Below, piece by piece: positions 26,664-37,432 of a DNA stretch of 64,000 bases; position 1 is the first letter of the stretch; each line of letters starts with the position of its first letter. This DNA is from Trinickia diaoshuihuensis (lineage in GTDB: Bacteria; Pseudomonadota; Gammaproteobacteria; Burkholderiales; Burkholderiaceae). A program made the position numbers and the translations under genes. The notes beneath the pieces were generated by a model. It saw only the letters and a list, made by a program, of their open reading frames with translations. It had not been told where the DNA came from and did no database searches. The DNA lies in contig NZ_QUBS01000021.1 of the NCBI RefSeq assembly GCF_003390925.1, positions 1 to 64,000 on the forward strand, in the 5' to 3' direction.

Positions 26664-29050
26664 TGGGCCGCTCCCGGCGCTCCCGGCGTGGCCGTTTGCG
26701 GCTGTTGCGGTTGAGGCTGAAGCGGCGCGGCCTGCGGCTGCGGCTGCGGGACGGCTTGCGGTTGCGCGCCCGGCGGTGGAGCCGACGGTAGCTGCTGAGG
26801 CGCGGGCGCGCGCGCTGCCGGGTTGTTCGTCATCTGCCGCAGGTCGAATAGATTCGCCGCGGGGGAGGCGCCCTGGTTCGGCCCGGCCGGCATGGGCGGC
26901 ACGACCGGGAAGTCCTTGTCGCGCATCACGCGGTTATCCGAGCGATACCCGTCCGTCACGCCTTGGACGTAGTTGTAGCGATTCTCGGTGATCTGCTGGG
27001 CCGTATCGCTGTCGCTGATGATGACGGGACGCAGGAAGACCATCAAATTCGTCTTCGTGCGCTGCTTCGTTTCCGAGCGGAAGAGCTGGCCGAGCCAAGG
27101 AATATCCCCAAGCAGCGGTACCTTGCTGTTCGACACTTGGTAGTTGTCTTGCATCAAGCCGCCGAGCACGATGATTTCGCCGTTATCGGCAAGCACGGTC
27201 GATTGGATCGAGCGCACGTTGAACGTCGGCCCCGGCGAGTTCGCCACCGTCGTTGCGGCGATGCTGCCGACCACCGAAGAATCTTCCGTATAGAGCTGCA
27301 GTTTCAGAATGCCGCCTGCGGTGATCTGCGGCTTTACGTGCAGCGTCAGGCCGACATCGCGGCGGTCGTAAGTATTGAATGCGGTACCCGCGTTGCCCGA
27401 CGTCAGGCCCTGATACGAGCCGGTGGGGATCGGCACGTTCTGGCCCACGACGATCTTCGCTTCCTCGTTATCGAGCGTGATTAAGTTCGGCGTGGAGAGC
27501 ACGTTCGCATCGCTCACGCCGGCGAAGTACTGGAGCAGGCCGCCCAAGCCTTCCACGCCGAACATGTTGTGTAGCCAACCAACGTTCAGACCCTGGCCGA
27601 GCGTACTCGGCAGCGACGCCACGCCGCCGCCGCTCGCGAGCGGCGCGGCGAGGCCCGCCGTCACGGCGAGAATGTTCGAGCCGGATACGTTGCCGGCGGT
27701 ACTCGCAAGGTTGGTGCCCGCGAGCAGGTTACCGTTGGCCACTTGCCACTGAATGCCGAGATTGCCGGCCCGCGTCGAGTTCAGTTCGACGACGAGCGCT
27801 TCGATATAGACCTGGGCTCGCCGCTTATCGAGTTGATCGATGACCGCGCGCAGGTTCCGATAGACGGGATCGGCCGCGGTGATGATGAGCGAGTTCGTCG
27901 CCGCATCGGCCTGGATCATGCCGCCCGGCTGATTCTCGTCGCTGTTTTCGCCTTGCTTTTCGCCAAGGAAGCCGCCGCTGTTGGAGCCGCTCGCGCCGCC
28001 CATGCCGCCGCTCGTCGAACCCGACAGCGAGCTGCCGCCGAGCGAGCTGCCGCTGCTGCCGTACGACGACGGCAGCGGCGGCGTGCCGCTCGTGCCCGTG
28101 GAGGTCGAGCTGCCGCTCGAATTGCCTTGGCTGAACGAGCTCGCATTGCTCGAATCGGCGCTGTTGCCGGAGCTGCCCTTGCCGAGCATCCCGCGCAGCG
28201 TCTTCGCAAGCGTCACCGCGCTCGCGTTGTTGATATGCACGACGTGCATGTTGCCGGGCTGCGAACCGGGCGCATCGAGTTGCCCGACGAGCCGTTTGGC
28301 GGCCTCGAGCCGCGCCTTGTTCGACGCGCGCAGCATCAAGGAATTCGTGCGCGCATCGGCCATGACCGATACCTTCAGCGTCGCATCGGTGCTGCCGATC
28401 GAGCCCGGGTCGAGCAGCTTGGACAATTGCGGCTCGAGATCGAGCGCATTGGCATTCTTCAGCGGCACGACCACGATCTGCTGCCCGGCCGCGTTATCGA
28501 CGCCCGCGATGATGGCCGCGATGCGCCGGACGTTGTCGGCGTAATCGGTCACGACGAGCGTGTTGTTGGCCGGATAGGCCGCAATCGTGTTGTTCGGCGA
28601 AATCAGCGGGCGCAGCACGGGCAGCAGGTTGTTGGCCGATTCGTTATGAAGCTCGAACACCTGCGTGATGATCTGATCGCCGCGTGCCTGCGGCGCGTTA
28701 CCCACGTATGTCGGCGCGCCTTGCAGCTTCGCGTCGGCTTCGGGCAAGACCTTGAGCACGCCGTGGTCCTGCACGATCGCGAAACCTTGCATGCGCAGCG
28801 CCGCCTCCAGCGTCTTCAGCGCTTGGTCCTCGGGAACGGGATTTTCCGACACGAGGTTCAACTGCCCCTTCACGCGGGGGTCGACGATGATCGTCTTGTT
28901 GGTCGCGGCGCCGATCGCCTTGGCCACTTGGTCGATGTCCGCGTTCACGAAGTTCAACGTCACTTCCGCGTGCGCGGCTTGTGCGGTCATGAGCCCGGCC
29001 ATCAGGAGCGCGGTAGCGATGCGACGCAGTGCCATACGATTTCTTGTCAT
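26660..29050 (-). CDS. gspD: Type II secretion secretin D (GspD)
   Basis: Outer-membrane secretin (796 residues). A signal peptide (cleavage near AHA at 28) precedes N0, N1-N3 repeat domains and a C-terminal secretin domain with VPLLGDIPWLGQLFRS and TNLMVFLRPVI. The loop in the N3 domain is expanded into a Gly/Ser-rich low-complexity stretch (about 295-385), and the C-terminal tail after about 735 is Pro/Gln-rich, so the S-domain used with a pilotin is not obvious. It is first in the gspD-E-F operon. An ATG at 29035 is an alternative start. Confidence 0.95.
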   Translation of the reverse strand: MTRNRMALRRIATALLMAGLMTAQAAHAEVTLNFVNADIDQVAKAIGAATNKTIIVDPRVKGQLNLVSENPVPEDQALKTLEAALRMQGFAIVQDHGVLKVLPEADAKLQGAPTYVGNAPQARGDQIITQVFELHNESANNLLPVLRPLISPNNTIAAYPANNTLVVTDYADNVRRIAAIIAGVDNAAGQQIVVVPLKNANALDLEPQLSKLLDPGSIGSTDATLKVSVMADARTNSLMLRASNKARLEAAKRLVGQLDAPGSQPGNMHVVHINNASAVTLAKTLRGMLGKGSSGNSADSSNASSFSQGNSSGSSTSTGTSGTPPLPSSYGSSGSSLGGSSLSGSTSGGMGGASGSNSGGFLGEKQGENSDENQPGGMIQADAATNSLIITAADPVYRNLRAVIDQLDKRRAQVYIEALVVELNSTRAGNLGIQWQVANGNLLAGTNLASTAGNVSGSNILAVTAGLAAPLASGGGVASLPSTLGQGLNVGWLHNMFGVEGLGGLLQYFAGVSDANVLSTPNLITLDNEEAKIVVGQNVPIPTGSYQGLTSGNAGTAFNTYDRRDVGLTLHVKPQITAGGILKLQLYTEDSSVVGSIAATTVANSPGPTFNVRSIQSTVLADNGEIIVLGGLMQDNYQVSNSKVPLLGDIPWLGQLFRSETKQRTKTNLMVFLRPVIISDSDTAQQITENRYNYVQGVTDGYRSDNRVMRDKDFPVVPPMPAGPNQGASPAANLFDLRQMTNNPAARAPAPQQLPSAPPPGAQPQAVPQPQPQAAPLQPQPQQPQTATPGAPGAAQ

Positions 29051-29491
29051 GGAAGATAGGTTCGATGCGTAAGTGCTGGCCCTGGGCGGTCACGCCTCAC
29101 GAACACCGCGCGGCCCTCGCCGGTGTAATAGTGTCGGATGTTCGCCCCGCCTCTCAAGAAAACGAACATTAGCAGTTTTTTGTGTCCGATTAATCACGAA
29201 GCGCCGAGCATCGCTTCACTTTTAGCTCGGAAATTTCCGAATTTTCATCGTGTCGTTCCTTAACGGGGCGACAATGAGCGCCGTTTTCCCTTCGCTGTCC
29301 GCCAATGGCTCGGTGATGTCGGACGGCATGATGAGGAGCACGCGCGGTACCCGGTATCATACGGGCGAATATTTCGACTGAATCGCACGGCAAGCTCGGG
29401 TTTTCCCCAGCCTGCCCGCGTGACGCCGGCCCCGGCCGGGGCAGAGCACGCAGCGCGAATAACAAAGTTATCTGTCGAAGGCACTCGAACC
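29051..29491. other. Divergent control region between gspD and the lytic transglycosylase
   Basis: No gene is seen in this 441-base gap. It holds a perfect 14-bp palindrome, TCGGAAATTTCCGA (29227-29240), in a locally AT-rich stretch that could bind a regulator of either gene. No promoter matches consensus well. Confidence 0.45.
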
Positions 29492-29935
29492 ATGAAACGG
29501 ACAATTCTGATCTTGGCGGCTTGGCTCGCGTCGTTCGCGTCGGCGAGCGGGCGCGCGGACTGCTTCGACGAAGCCGCGAAGTACCAAAAGGTCAACCCGT
29601 TGATCCTGCGCGCGATCGCCTGGCAAGAGTCGCACAATCGTCCGGACGCCTTGCACAAGAACGCCAACGGTTCGACCGACTACGGGGTCATGCAGATTAA
29701 TTCGGTCCATCTGCCGACGTTGGCCCAATACGGGATCTCCTCCGATACGCTGATGGAGCCTTGCAAGAACGTATACATCGCGGCATGGCATCTGCGGCAA
29801 AAGATGAACAAGTACGGCAACAGTTGGGCCGCCGTCGGCGCGTACCACTCCGAAACGCCCTCGCTGCGCGACCGTTACGCGCATCAGATCATCGACATCC
29901 TTTCGCAGTGGAAGCTGCTGCAAGCGCAGCGCTGA
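29492..29935 (+). CDS. Lytic transglycosylase, SLT type
   Basis: A 147-residue secreted muramidase-like enzyme of the small IpgF/IagB type associated with secretion systems and conjugation. The signal peptide ends near GRA (about 22). CFDEAAKYQKVNPLILRAIAWQESHN contains the catalytic glutamate (WQESHN), followed by STDYGVMQINSVH and MEPCKNVYIAAWHL, the standard SLT motifs. Its place next to gspD suggests it opens peptidoglycan for the type II machinery, but this is inference from position. AAGG lies about 11 bases before the ATG at 29492. Confidence 0.88.
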   Translation: MKRTILILAAWLASFASASGRADCFDEAAKYQKVNPLILRAIAWQESHNRPDALHKNANGSTDYGVMQINSVHLPTLAQYGISSDTLMEPCKNVYIAAWHLRQKMNKYGNSWAAVGAYHSETPSLRDRYAHQIIDILSQWKLLQAQR

Positions 29936-30058
29936 CGAGTTCCAACGCGCGCTCGATCCCGGCCTGAGACAGCGCGCGCGGGGTGGGGGGCCGGCGTTTG
30001 GTGCACAATGCTCCCTACGCCCTTCATGCGGCGGCGCCTCGCGCCATCGCCCCACCCG

Positions 30059-31405
<1,347 letters not shown>

Positions 31406-31483
31406 AGCTTCCCGCTAGACGCGCCCGGCGTGTAATGCTCCGGGCGCATTAGTCGAGAACAAAGGGCGAACAAAGCGCGGACG

Positions 31484-31507
31484 AAAAAAAACCCGCCGTG
31501 GGCGGGT
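31484..31507 (-). terminator. Intrinsic terminator of the HU gene
   Basis: On the minus strand ACCCGCC and GGCGGGT form a 7-bp stem with a three-base loop, followed by seven T's. It lies about 40 bases after the hup stop codon. Confidence 0.9.
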
Positions 31508-31547
31508 GTCGACAAGACGTCAAGCGGGGCCGCTTTGGGCCCGCGGC

Positions 31548-31826
31548 TTAGCGCTTGTTGACGGCATCCTTGAACGCCTTGCCTGCCGTGAACTTGACGG
31601 TCTTGGCTGCCGGGATCTTGATGGTCTCGCCCGTCTTGGGGTTGCGGCCCGTGCGCGCTGCGCGCTTGCCGGAGCCGAAGCTGCCGAAGCCGATGAGCTG
31701 CACCGAGTCGCCCTTGGACACTGCCTTCTTGATCACTTCGAGCAGCGTGTCGAGCGTTTCGCCGGTTTGAGCCTTGCTGGCGCCCGTCTGACCTGCGACG
31801 GCGTCGATCAGTTCCTGTTTGTTCAT
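31548..31826 (-). CDS. hup: DNA-binding protein HU
   Basis: A histone-like nucleoid protein of 92 residues. [11 protein letters not shown] starts the protein; [22 protein letters not shown] is the beta-arm region with the RNP tip, and [15 protein letters not shown] closes it. This is HU rather than IHF by length and by the conserved arm. AGAGGAAC precedes the ATG. It is transcribed alone, from a TATAAT about 55 bases upstream to an intrinsic terminator. Confidence 0.96.
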   Translation of the reverse strand: MNKQELIDAVAGQTGASKAQTGETLDTLLEVIKKAVSKGDSVQLIGFGSFGSGKRAARTGRNPKTGETIKIPAAKTVKFTAGKAFKDAVNKR

Positions 31827-31879
31827 TAACGTTCCTCTTTATCAGATTGAAGTGACACGGACAGCGCAAAACGCGCCGA

Positions 31880-31885
31880 ATTATA
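31880..31885 (-). promoter_or_regulatory. -10 element of the HU promoter
   Basis: A perfect TATAAT on the minus strand 54 bases upstream of the hup start; the -35 region 17 bases away (CTCGAC) matches poorly. Confidence 0.5.
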
Positions 31886-31983
31886 CGTACGCAAGCTGTG
31901 CCGTCGAGTAGCTGTGGCGAAGCGTGCGCCGCTCGGTCGCGCTGAACCCCCGGGCCTGCGGCCTTGCGGCGCTTGCTATGATA

Positions 31984-32166
31984 GCTCAGCGCAAACCCAA
32001 TAACGGCAAGGCTTCCAAAGAATTTAACGCGGAAGAGCCTTGTCGGCGCTGGGTTTGAGCATTGTCGTACTCGCGAACCCTTGCTGCCAAGGGCTTCGCG
32101 CGGTTAACCGGGTATCCCGTTGGATTTTGCCAACGCCCGCGGAGCCCCGCCCCATATGGGTTTGCG
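31984..32166. other. Multi-hairpin intergenic element, possible structured RNA
   Basis: In the gap between hup and mnmC, three stem-loops follow one another. A long imperfect hairpin spans 31984-32060 (GCTC/GAGC, AAACCCA/TGGGTTT, GGCAAGGC/GCCTTGTC). Then 32072-32098 (GCGAA-CCCTTG/CAAGGG-TTCGC) and 32118-32135 (CGTTGG/CCAACG). CGCAAACCCA (31990-31999) can alternatively pair with TGGGTTTGCG (32157-32166), closing the whole block. The two pairings exclude each other. No T-tract follows on either strand and no known RNA family is recognised. Confidence 0.45.
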
Positions 32167-32249
32167 GCCAATTGGCGCTAGTTGCGCGTGCGTAGGTTAG
32201 GGTAGCCCCTTATCCCGGCGCGCGCGCCTCCTACCGTTTCGCTTTTCCG

Positions 32250-34217
32250 ATGAGTGCCAAGCTGATCCCCGCCATTCCGGCTTTTCGCGACGACGGAACG
32301 CCGTTTTCGCCCGCCTACGACGACATTTATCACAGCGCCGCCGGTGCTTTCGCGCAGGCCGAGCACGTTTTTCTGCGCGGTAACGGCTTGCCGGAGCGTT
32401 GGCGCGGACGGCGCCTCGTCACCGTCGTCGAGACCGGCTTCGGCATCGGCGCGAACTTTTTGGCTACCTGGAAAGCCTGGCGCGCCGACCCCGAGCGCTG
32501 CGAGCGCCTGGCGTTCGTCTCGATCGAAAAGCATCCTTTCAGCGCCGCCGACCTGAACGCGCTCCATGCGCGTATGGTCGACGACGCCACGCTTGCGCCG
32601 TTGGCCGGACAATTGACGCAAGCGTGGCCGATACTGACGCCGGGGCTGCACCGCCTGGAGTTCGAGGACGGGCGCGTGACGTTGACGATTGCTTTCGGCG
32701 ATGCGCTCGATCTCCTGCCGAGGCTTTGGCTGCGCGCGGATGCGTTCTATCTCGACGGTTTTTCTCCGGCCAAGAACCCCGATCTGTGGTCGCCGCCCGT
32801 CTTCAAGGCATTGGCCCGGCTCGCCGGCGAAGGCGCGACGCTCGCCACCTATAGCTGCGCAGGTCACGTGCGGCGTGGCTTGACCGACGCGGGTTTCGAA
32901 TGCGAGAAGGCGCAAGGCTTCGCGGGCAAGCGCGCCATGCTCGCCGGCCGGTTCATGCCGCGCTGGCGCGTGCGGCGGCATGAGCCGCCGGTGCCGTTCG
33001 CCGCGAGCGAGCGCCACGCGATCGTCGTCGGCGCCGGTTTGGCCGGCTGCGCGCTGGCTGAACGGCTCGCCGCGCGCGGCTGGCGCATCACGATCGTCGA
33101 ACGCCACCCGCACTCCGGGGCCGAGGCATCGGGCAACCCGGCAGGCGTGTTTCACCCGTTGATTTCGCGCGACGACAGCGTGGCCTCGAAAATCACGCGC
33201 GCCGGCTTTCTCTACGCCCTCAACCGGTGGCGCGCGCTCGAAAAGGCGGGACACGCGTTCGCGCGCACGCACGAAGGCTTGCTGCAAATCGCCGAAGACG
33301 AGCACGAGGCCCTCGCGCTGACCGAGGCCATCGACGCGAGCGGCTATCCGCAAACACTCGTGCAATCCGTATCGGCCGATCAAGCACGCGCGATCGCCGG
33401 CCTCGGCGTGCCGCGCGCGGGATGGTTCTATCCCGAAGGCGGAGCGCTCGATCCGGCCGCGCTGTGCGCGGCGCTGTGCGCGCAAGCGGGCGACGCGCTT
33501 ACCTGGCGCACCGGCATTGCCGCGCAGACGATCGAACGCGACGGCGATGCGTGGACGGTCCTCGATGCCGGCGGCCGGACGATCGCGCGCGCCCCGGTCG
33601 TCGTCTTCGCCAATGCGCGTGACGCGGCGCGCCTCGCCGGCCTACGCTACGGTCAAACGCGCATCGTGCGAGGTCAACTGACGCGCCTGCCGCCGAGCGT
33701 CTCCCCTGGCCTGCGCGTACCGCTGATCGGCGACGGCTATGCCGTTCCGCTCGCGGACGGCTTACTGACCGGGGCCAGCTACGACGTCGACGATACCGGC
33801 GACGATTTACGCATCGAAAGCCATGCCGAAAACCTCGAACGCTTGGCCCGCCTGCTGCCGGGTTTCACCACGGTGCGCTCGATCGAGCCCGCGACGCTGG
33901 CCGGCCGCGTCGCGTTTCGCTGCGTGACGAGCGACCGTCTGCCGATGATCGGCCCGCTCGCCGACGAAGCCGCGAGCGCCGCTCGAGCTGACTCGCTGCG
34001 CGGTGCTTGGCCGCTCGACCTACCGCGCGCCTCGGGTCTATACGGCAGCTTCGCTTTCGGCTCGCGCGGCCTCGTGTGGGCATCGCTGGGCGCCGAACTC
34101 GTCGCCTCCCAACTCGAAGGCGAACCGTGGCCGCTCGAACGCGATCTGGCGGAAGCGCTCGACCCGGCCCGGCAACTGCAGCGCGCTTTACGACAGGGCG
34201 CGCTCGATCGAACTTAA
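32250..34217 (+). CDS. mnmC: MnmC: bifunctional tRNA wobble-uridine methyltransferase/oxidoreductase
   Basis: Completes mnm5s2U34 in tRNA: the C-terminal FAD domain removes the carboxymethyl group from cmnm5U and the N-terminal SAM domain methylates the product. The 655-residue protein has VVETGFGIGANFL at about 60-72 (SAM motif), YLDGFSPAKNPDLWSP at about 165-180, then the FAD dinucleotide fold IVVGAGLAGCALAERLAARG near 255 and ASGNPAGVFHPLIS downstream. The order and length match complete MnmC. It acts with MnmG, also in this window at 59057. Confidence 0.95.
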   Translation: MSAKLIPAIPAFRDDGTPFSPAYDDIYHSAAGAFAQAEHVFLRGNGLPERWRGRRLVTVVETGFGIGANFLATWKAWRADPERCERLAFVSIEKHPFSAADLNALHARMVDDATLAPLAGQLTQAWPILTPGLHRLEFEDGRVTLTIAFGDALDLLPRLWLRADAFYLDGFSPAKNPDLWSPPVFKALARLAGEGATLATYSCAGHVRRGLTDAGFECEKAQGFAGKRAMLAGRFMPRWRVRRHEPPVPFAASERHAIVVGAGLAGCALAERLAARGWRITIVERHPHSGAEASGNPAGVFHPLISRDDSVASKITRAGFLYALNRWRALEKAGHAFARTHEGLLQIAEDEHEALALTEAIDASGYPQTLVQSVSADQARAIAGLGVPRAGWFYPEGGALDPAALCAALCAQAGDALTWRTGIAAQTIERDGDAWTVLDAGGRTIARAPVVVFANARDAARLAGLRYGQTRIVRGQLTRLPPSVSPGLRVPLIGDGYAVPLADGLLTGASYDVDDTGDDLRIESHAENLERLARLLPGFTTVRSIEPATLAGRVAFRCVTSDRLPMIGPLADEAASAARADSLRGAWPLDLPRASGLYGSFAFGSRGLVWASLGAELVASQLEGEPWPLERDLAEALDPARQLQRALRQGALDRT

Positions 34218-34260
34218 CTCGACAGCCTGAACTGACAACAATCCGGCCTGTTGCGCCAAG

Positions 34261-34284
34261 TTATCCACCGGCAGGTGTGGATAA
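34261..34284. promoter_or_regulatory. Inverted pair of DnaA boxes
   Basis: TTATCCACC (34261-34269, one mismatch) and, on the other strand, a perfect TTATCCACA (34276-34284). The 8-bp arms TTATCCAC/GTGGATAA are separated by eight bases. It lies 44 bases after the mnmC stop. Confidence 0.7.
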
Positions 34285-34454
34285 GCAGGTGAATCGGCGG
34301 TGAAATGCGTGTGGGGCCGATGTGGACGTAAACGGGACAACTCTGGCCGCGCCGAAAATTGTCGAAAGTTATGCTTCGAATCCCGGGCGCCCCACACATG
34401 CTGCACATGCGGTTATGCCTTCACTAAGACGTTGATCTATCTCGGTAAGCAAGG

Positions 34455-34518
34455 GTTTTGCACAGATTTGCCGAACCCTTGTTAACTGCTACTACGTATA
34501 CATACGTAAACAGTAAAC
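34455..34518 (+). repeat. Left copy of a 65-bp inverted element
   Basis: Aligned with the reverse complement of 37436-37500, about 53 of 66 columns are identical. Shared blocks are GTTTT-n-CACAGA, CCCTTGTTAACT, CTACTACGTAT, ATACGT and GTAAAC. It contains a relaxed DnaA box and the near-palindrome TACGTATACATACGTA. Confidence 0.85.
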
Positions 34519-35077
34519 CCTATCTAACCGCGCACGCCTCGGGACACGAACTGTCCAAGCACCAGCGAACCGCGGGAAGGCGCGCTTCCATCCGACCGAA
34601 ACCCGGTGCGCAAGCCAGAACCAAGCCGGAATCGGCCATTTTTCCCCCGCAATACGAAATTACATGTCGTTTGTACCGAGATGGCGGCAAATGGACGATG
34701 AATGCTGCGAGTTGTAAGCAAGCTATGGCACAATCGGCGTTCCTCTTGCACAAGTTGCATGGCGGCGCACCGCTCGCGCGCCGCATCCATGGAGGCGGTG
34801 AAGCCATCCCGGCCAGTGTGAGCCGGCCGCAAGCATTACCGCTTCCGATCCGCCCGCGCCGGGCACGCGCCGCGCTCTGCCTGAGCGCTCGGCGTCACGC
34901 ATCGCATCCGGCGCGTTTCGTCGCCGCCACGGTCGGCAGCCGCCGAACCGCCGGCAATCACCGTTTTCGTCCGCATGGCGGCATCTCGCCGCACAACCGG
35001 ACAAGCAAGCCACGAGAATTCGCCGCGAGCGAGGTCTGCCGCCTTGCCCGGCCTATCCGTAAAGGAGCAGCTATCAG

Positions 35078-36286
35078 ATGAAATCGGCGTTTTCCTTCCT
35101 TCCGCATTGGCCCTCCGTGCCCGATGCCGTCTTTTGGGCCGGCCTGGTCCTACTCGTCGCAGGCCTGCTGGGCGAGCTTTGCTACCGTGCTTGGCGGCTG
35201 CCGCGCATTTCGGGCTACGCCGTGATCGGTCTCATCGCGGGCACGGCCGGCTTCGGCACGGGCGCCATCGACGCGAGTTTCGGCGGCACGTTGCGCTTGT
35301 TGCTCGACGTCGCCTTGGGGCTGCTCTTGTTCGAGCTCGGCGGCCGCTTGGATCTGCGCTGGATTCGCCGTAACCCCTGGCTCGTGGCATCGAGTTTGGC
35401 CGAGGCCTCGTTGACCTTCGTACTCGTGCTGCTCGCCCTGTTGGCCGCGCATATCGGCGGCGCCGTCGCCACGGTGATCGCCGCCATCGCCATGTCGACC
35501 TCGCCGGCCATGGTGATTCAATTGAAGACCGAATTGCGGGCGGAAGGGCAAGTCACGCAGCGGCTCCTGACGCTAACGGCACTGAACAGCATGTACGCGG
35601 TCGTCATCGAGAAAATCGCCTCGGGTTGGCTGCATCAGGAAGTCTATGGGAACGTTTTCGCGACGATCGTGCAGCCGCTGTATCTGCTCGTCGGTTCGCT
35701 CGTGCTGGCTTACCTGCTCGCCAAGGCCTGCATGTTCTTCTATCGCTTCATGCAAGTGCAGGACGAACATTCGTTCGTCGCCTTGTTCGGCCTCGTGCTG
35801 CTCGCGATCGCCATCGCCCACCTGTTCAAGCTTTCGACGATCCTGAGCCTGCTCGCGGCCGGCATCATTGTGAAAAACCTCGAAGCCAAGCCCCAGCTTT
35901 GGCCCGAACACTTCGGCACGGCGGGATGGCTGCTCACCGTGATCCTGTTCGTCCTCACGTTGACCGCCTTCGAATGGCACGACATCGCGCTCGGCGGGCT
36001 CGCCGCGGTATTGCTCATCGTGGCTCGTTTCGTCGCCAAGCTCGTCGGCGTGCTCGCCTTCGCCAAGCCGAGCGGCATCGGTTACAAGCAGGGCGTGGCG
36101 CTCGGTTTGTCGCTCTCGCCGATGTCGGCGCTGGCCTATTTGCTCGTCGACGACACCTATGCGCTCTACCCGAACTTCGACCCCACGCTGCGCGCCGTCG
36201 TCATGTGCGCGATCGTCGTGTTGCAACTCGTCGGGCCCTGGCTCGTCTACCGCTCTCTTACGTTGGTCGGCGAACGGCGTACTTGA
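35078..36286 (+). CDS. CPA2 family cation:proton antiporter
   Basis: A 402-residue membrane protein of the monovalent cation:proton antiporter-2 (KefB/YbaL-like) family, without the C-terminal RCK/TrkA-N nucleotide-binding domain. About 12 hydrophobic helices are visible, with GYAVIGLIAGTAGFG, LDVALGLLLFELGGRLDL (conserved FxxGxxLD region), and AIAMSTSPAMVIQ. It probably exchanges K+ or Na+ for protons. AAGGAG precedes the ATG. Together with ybdK it sits between inverted copies of a 65-bp element and right beside the candidate origin. Confidence 0.88.
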   Translation: MKSAFSFLPHWPSVPDAVFWAGLVLLVAGLLGELCYRAWRLPRISGYAVIGLIAGTAGFGTGAIDASFGGTLRLLLDVALGLLLFELGGRLDLRWIRRNPWLVASSLAEASLTFVLVLLALLAAHIGGAVATVIAAIAMSTSPAMVIQLKTELRAEGQVTQRLLTLTALNSMYAVVIEKIASGWLHQEVYGNVFATIVQPLYLLVGSLVLAYLLAKACMFFYRFMQVQDEHSFVALFGLVLLAIAIAHLFKLSTILSLLAAGIIVKNLEAKPQLWPEHFGTAGWLLTVILFVLTLTAFEWHDIALGGLAAVLLIVARFVAKLVGVLAFAKPSGIGYKQGVALGLSLSPMSALAYLLVDDTYALYPNFDPTLRAVVMCAIVVLQLVGPWLVYRSLTLVGERRT

Positions 36287-36313
36287 GCCCGCTCGCACTG
36301 CAAGGAAATCATC

Positions 36314-37432
36314 ATGGCACTTGAACCGTTCATCAATTCCAAACCGTTCACGTTCGGCGTCGAGCTCGAGATCCAGGTCGTCAACACGCACGACTACGAC
36401 CTGACGAAGGCCGCCTCCGATCTCATGCGGCTCGTGAAAGACCACAAGGTGCCCGGCAACATCACGCCCGAAATCACCGAGAGCATGATCGAGCTGTCCA
36501 CGGGTATCTGCAATTCGCACGAGGAAGCGCTCTCGCAGTTGCGCACGCTGCGCGATACGCTCGTCGCGGCGGCCGATCAGCTCAACGTCGGTTTGGCCGG
36601 CGGAGGCACCCACGCGTTCCAGCAGTGGAGCGAGCGGCAAATCTTCGATGCGCCGCGCTTTCAGTACCTCTCCGAGCTGTACGGGTATTTGGCGAAGCAA
36701 TTCACCGTATTTGGGCAACACGTGCACATCGGCTGTCCCGACCCGGACAGCGCGCTATTTCTGCTGCACGCGATGTCGCGATTCATTCCGCATTTCATCG
36801 CGTTGTCGGCTTCGTCGCCGTACGTGCAGGGGGTGGATACCGGATTCCATTCGGCACGGCTGAACTCGGTGTTCGCCTTCCCGTTGTCGGGCCGCGCACC
36901 GTTCGTGCTGACCTGGACGGCCTTCGAGGAATATTTTTCGAAGATGGTTGCAACGGGCGTGGTCAACAGCATGAAAGACTTTTACTGGGACATTCGACCG
37001 AAGCCCGGGTACGGCACCATCGAAGTTCGCGTCATGGATACGCCGCTGTCGGTCGACCGCGCGGCGGCGATCGCGTGCTACATCCAAACCTTGGCGCGGC
37101 ACCTGCTCGTCGATCGGCCGTTCGTGCCGAAGGAGGACGACTATCTCGTCTACACGTTCAACCGGTTCGAAGCGTGCCGCTTCGGGCTCGGAGGAACCTG
37201 CATCAATCCGCAGACTGGAGAACGCCGGCCGATATTCGAGGATATCCTCGAGACGCTTCGCGTGATCGAGCCGCATGGCGAAGCGCTTCATTCCTCAGCC
37301 GCATTGCGCGAAATTGCCGGTATCGCACAAGGGCAAGTCAACGATGCGACTTGGCTGCGCACCGTCGTCGCAAAAGAAAAGTCGTTGCATGAAGCGGTTC
37401 GTCAGCAGTGCTTGCGATGGCGCGGGGTTTAG
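36314..37432 (+). CDS. ybdK: Carboxylate-amine ligase of the YbdK/GCS2 family
   Basis: A 372-residue ATP-grasp-like glutamate-cysteine ligase type 2. [12 protein letters not shown] near the N terminus, [37 protein letters not shown] and [22 protein letters not shown] are the GCS2 signatures. E. coli YbdK has weak glutamate-cysteine ligase activity and its natural substrate is uncertain; here a full gshA is present elsewhere. It follows the antiporter by 27 bases and is probably co-transcribed with it. Confidence 0.9.
   Translation: MALEPFINSKPFTFGVELEIQVVNTHDYDLTKAASDLMRLVKDHKVPGNITPEITESMIELSTGICNSHEEALSQLRTLRDTLVAAADQLNVGLAGGGTHAFQQWSERQIFDAPRFQYLSELYGYLAKQFTVFGQHVHIGCPDPDSALFLLHAMSRFIPHFIALSASSPYVQGVDTGFHSARLNSVFAFPLSGRAPFVLTWTAFEEYFSKMVATGVVNSMKDFYWDIRPKPGYGTIEVRVMDTPLSVDRAAAIACYIQTLARHLLVDRPFVPKEDDYLVYTFNRFEACRFGLGGTCINPQTGERRPIFEDILETLRVIEPHGEALHSSAALREIAGIAQGQVNDATWLRTVVAKEKSLHEAVRQQCLRWRGV

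Larger units (their letters stand above)
34218..35077. other. 860-base non-coding gap, candidate replication-origin region
   Basis: No gene is supported here. It contains an inverted pair of DnaA boxes at 34261-34284, a relaxed box TTTTGCACA at 34456-34464, the left copy of a 65-bp inverted element with TACGTATACATACGTA, and locally AT-rich sequence around 34480-34520. Genes diverge in overall orientation on either side. From memory, Burkholderia main chromosomes are numbered from the antiporter gene that follows. A 207-codon frame (34458-35081) has Arg/His-rich, random-looking content. Confidence 0.6.

Noticed and set aside
31986-32171. 61-codon minus-strand frame in the hup-mnmC gap
   Set aside because: It is the translation of the hairpin-rich element; paired arms explain the sequence better than a protein.
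34458-35081. 207-codon open frame upstream of the antiporter
   Set aside because: Arg/His/Ala-rich random content, no ribosome-binding site or domain, and it runs through the inverted element and into the antiporter start.
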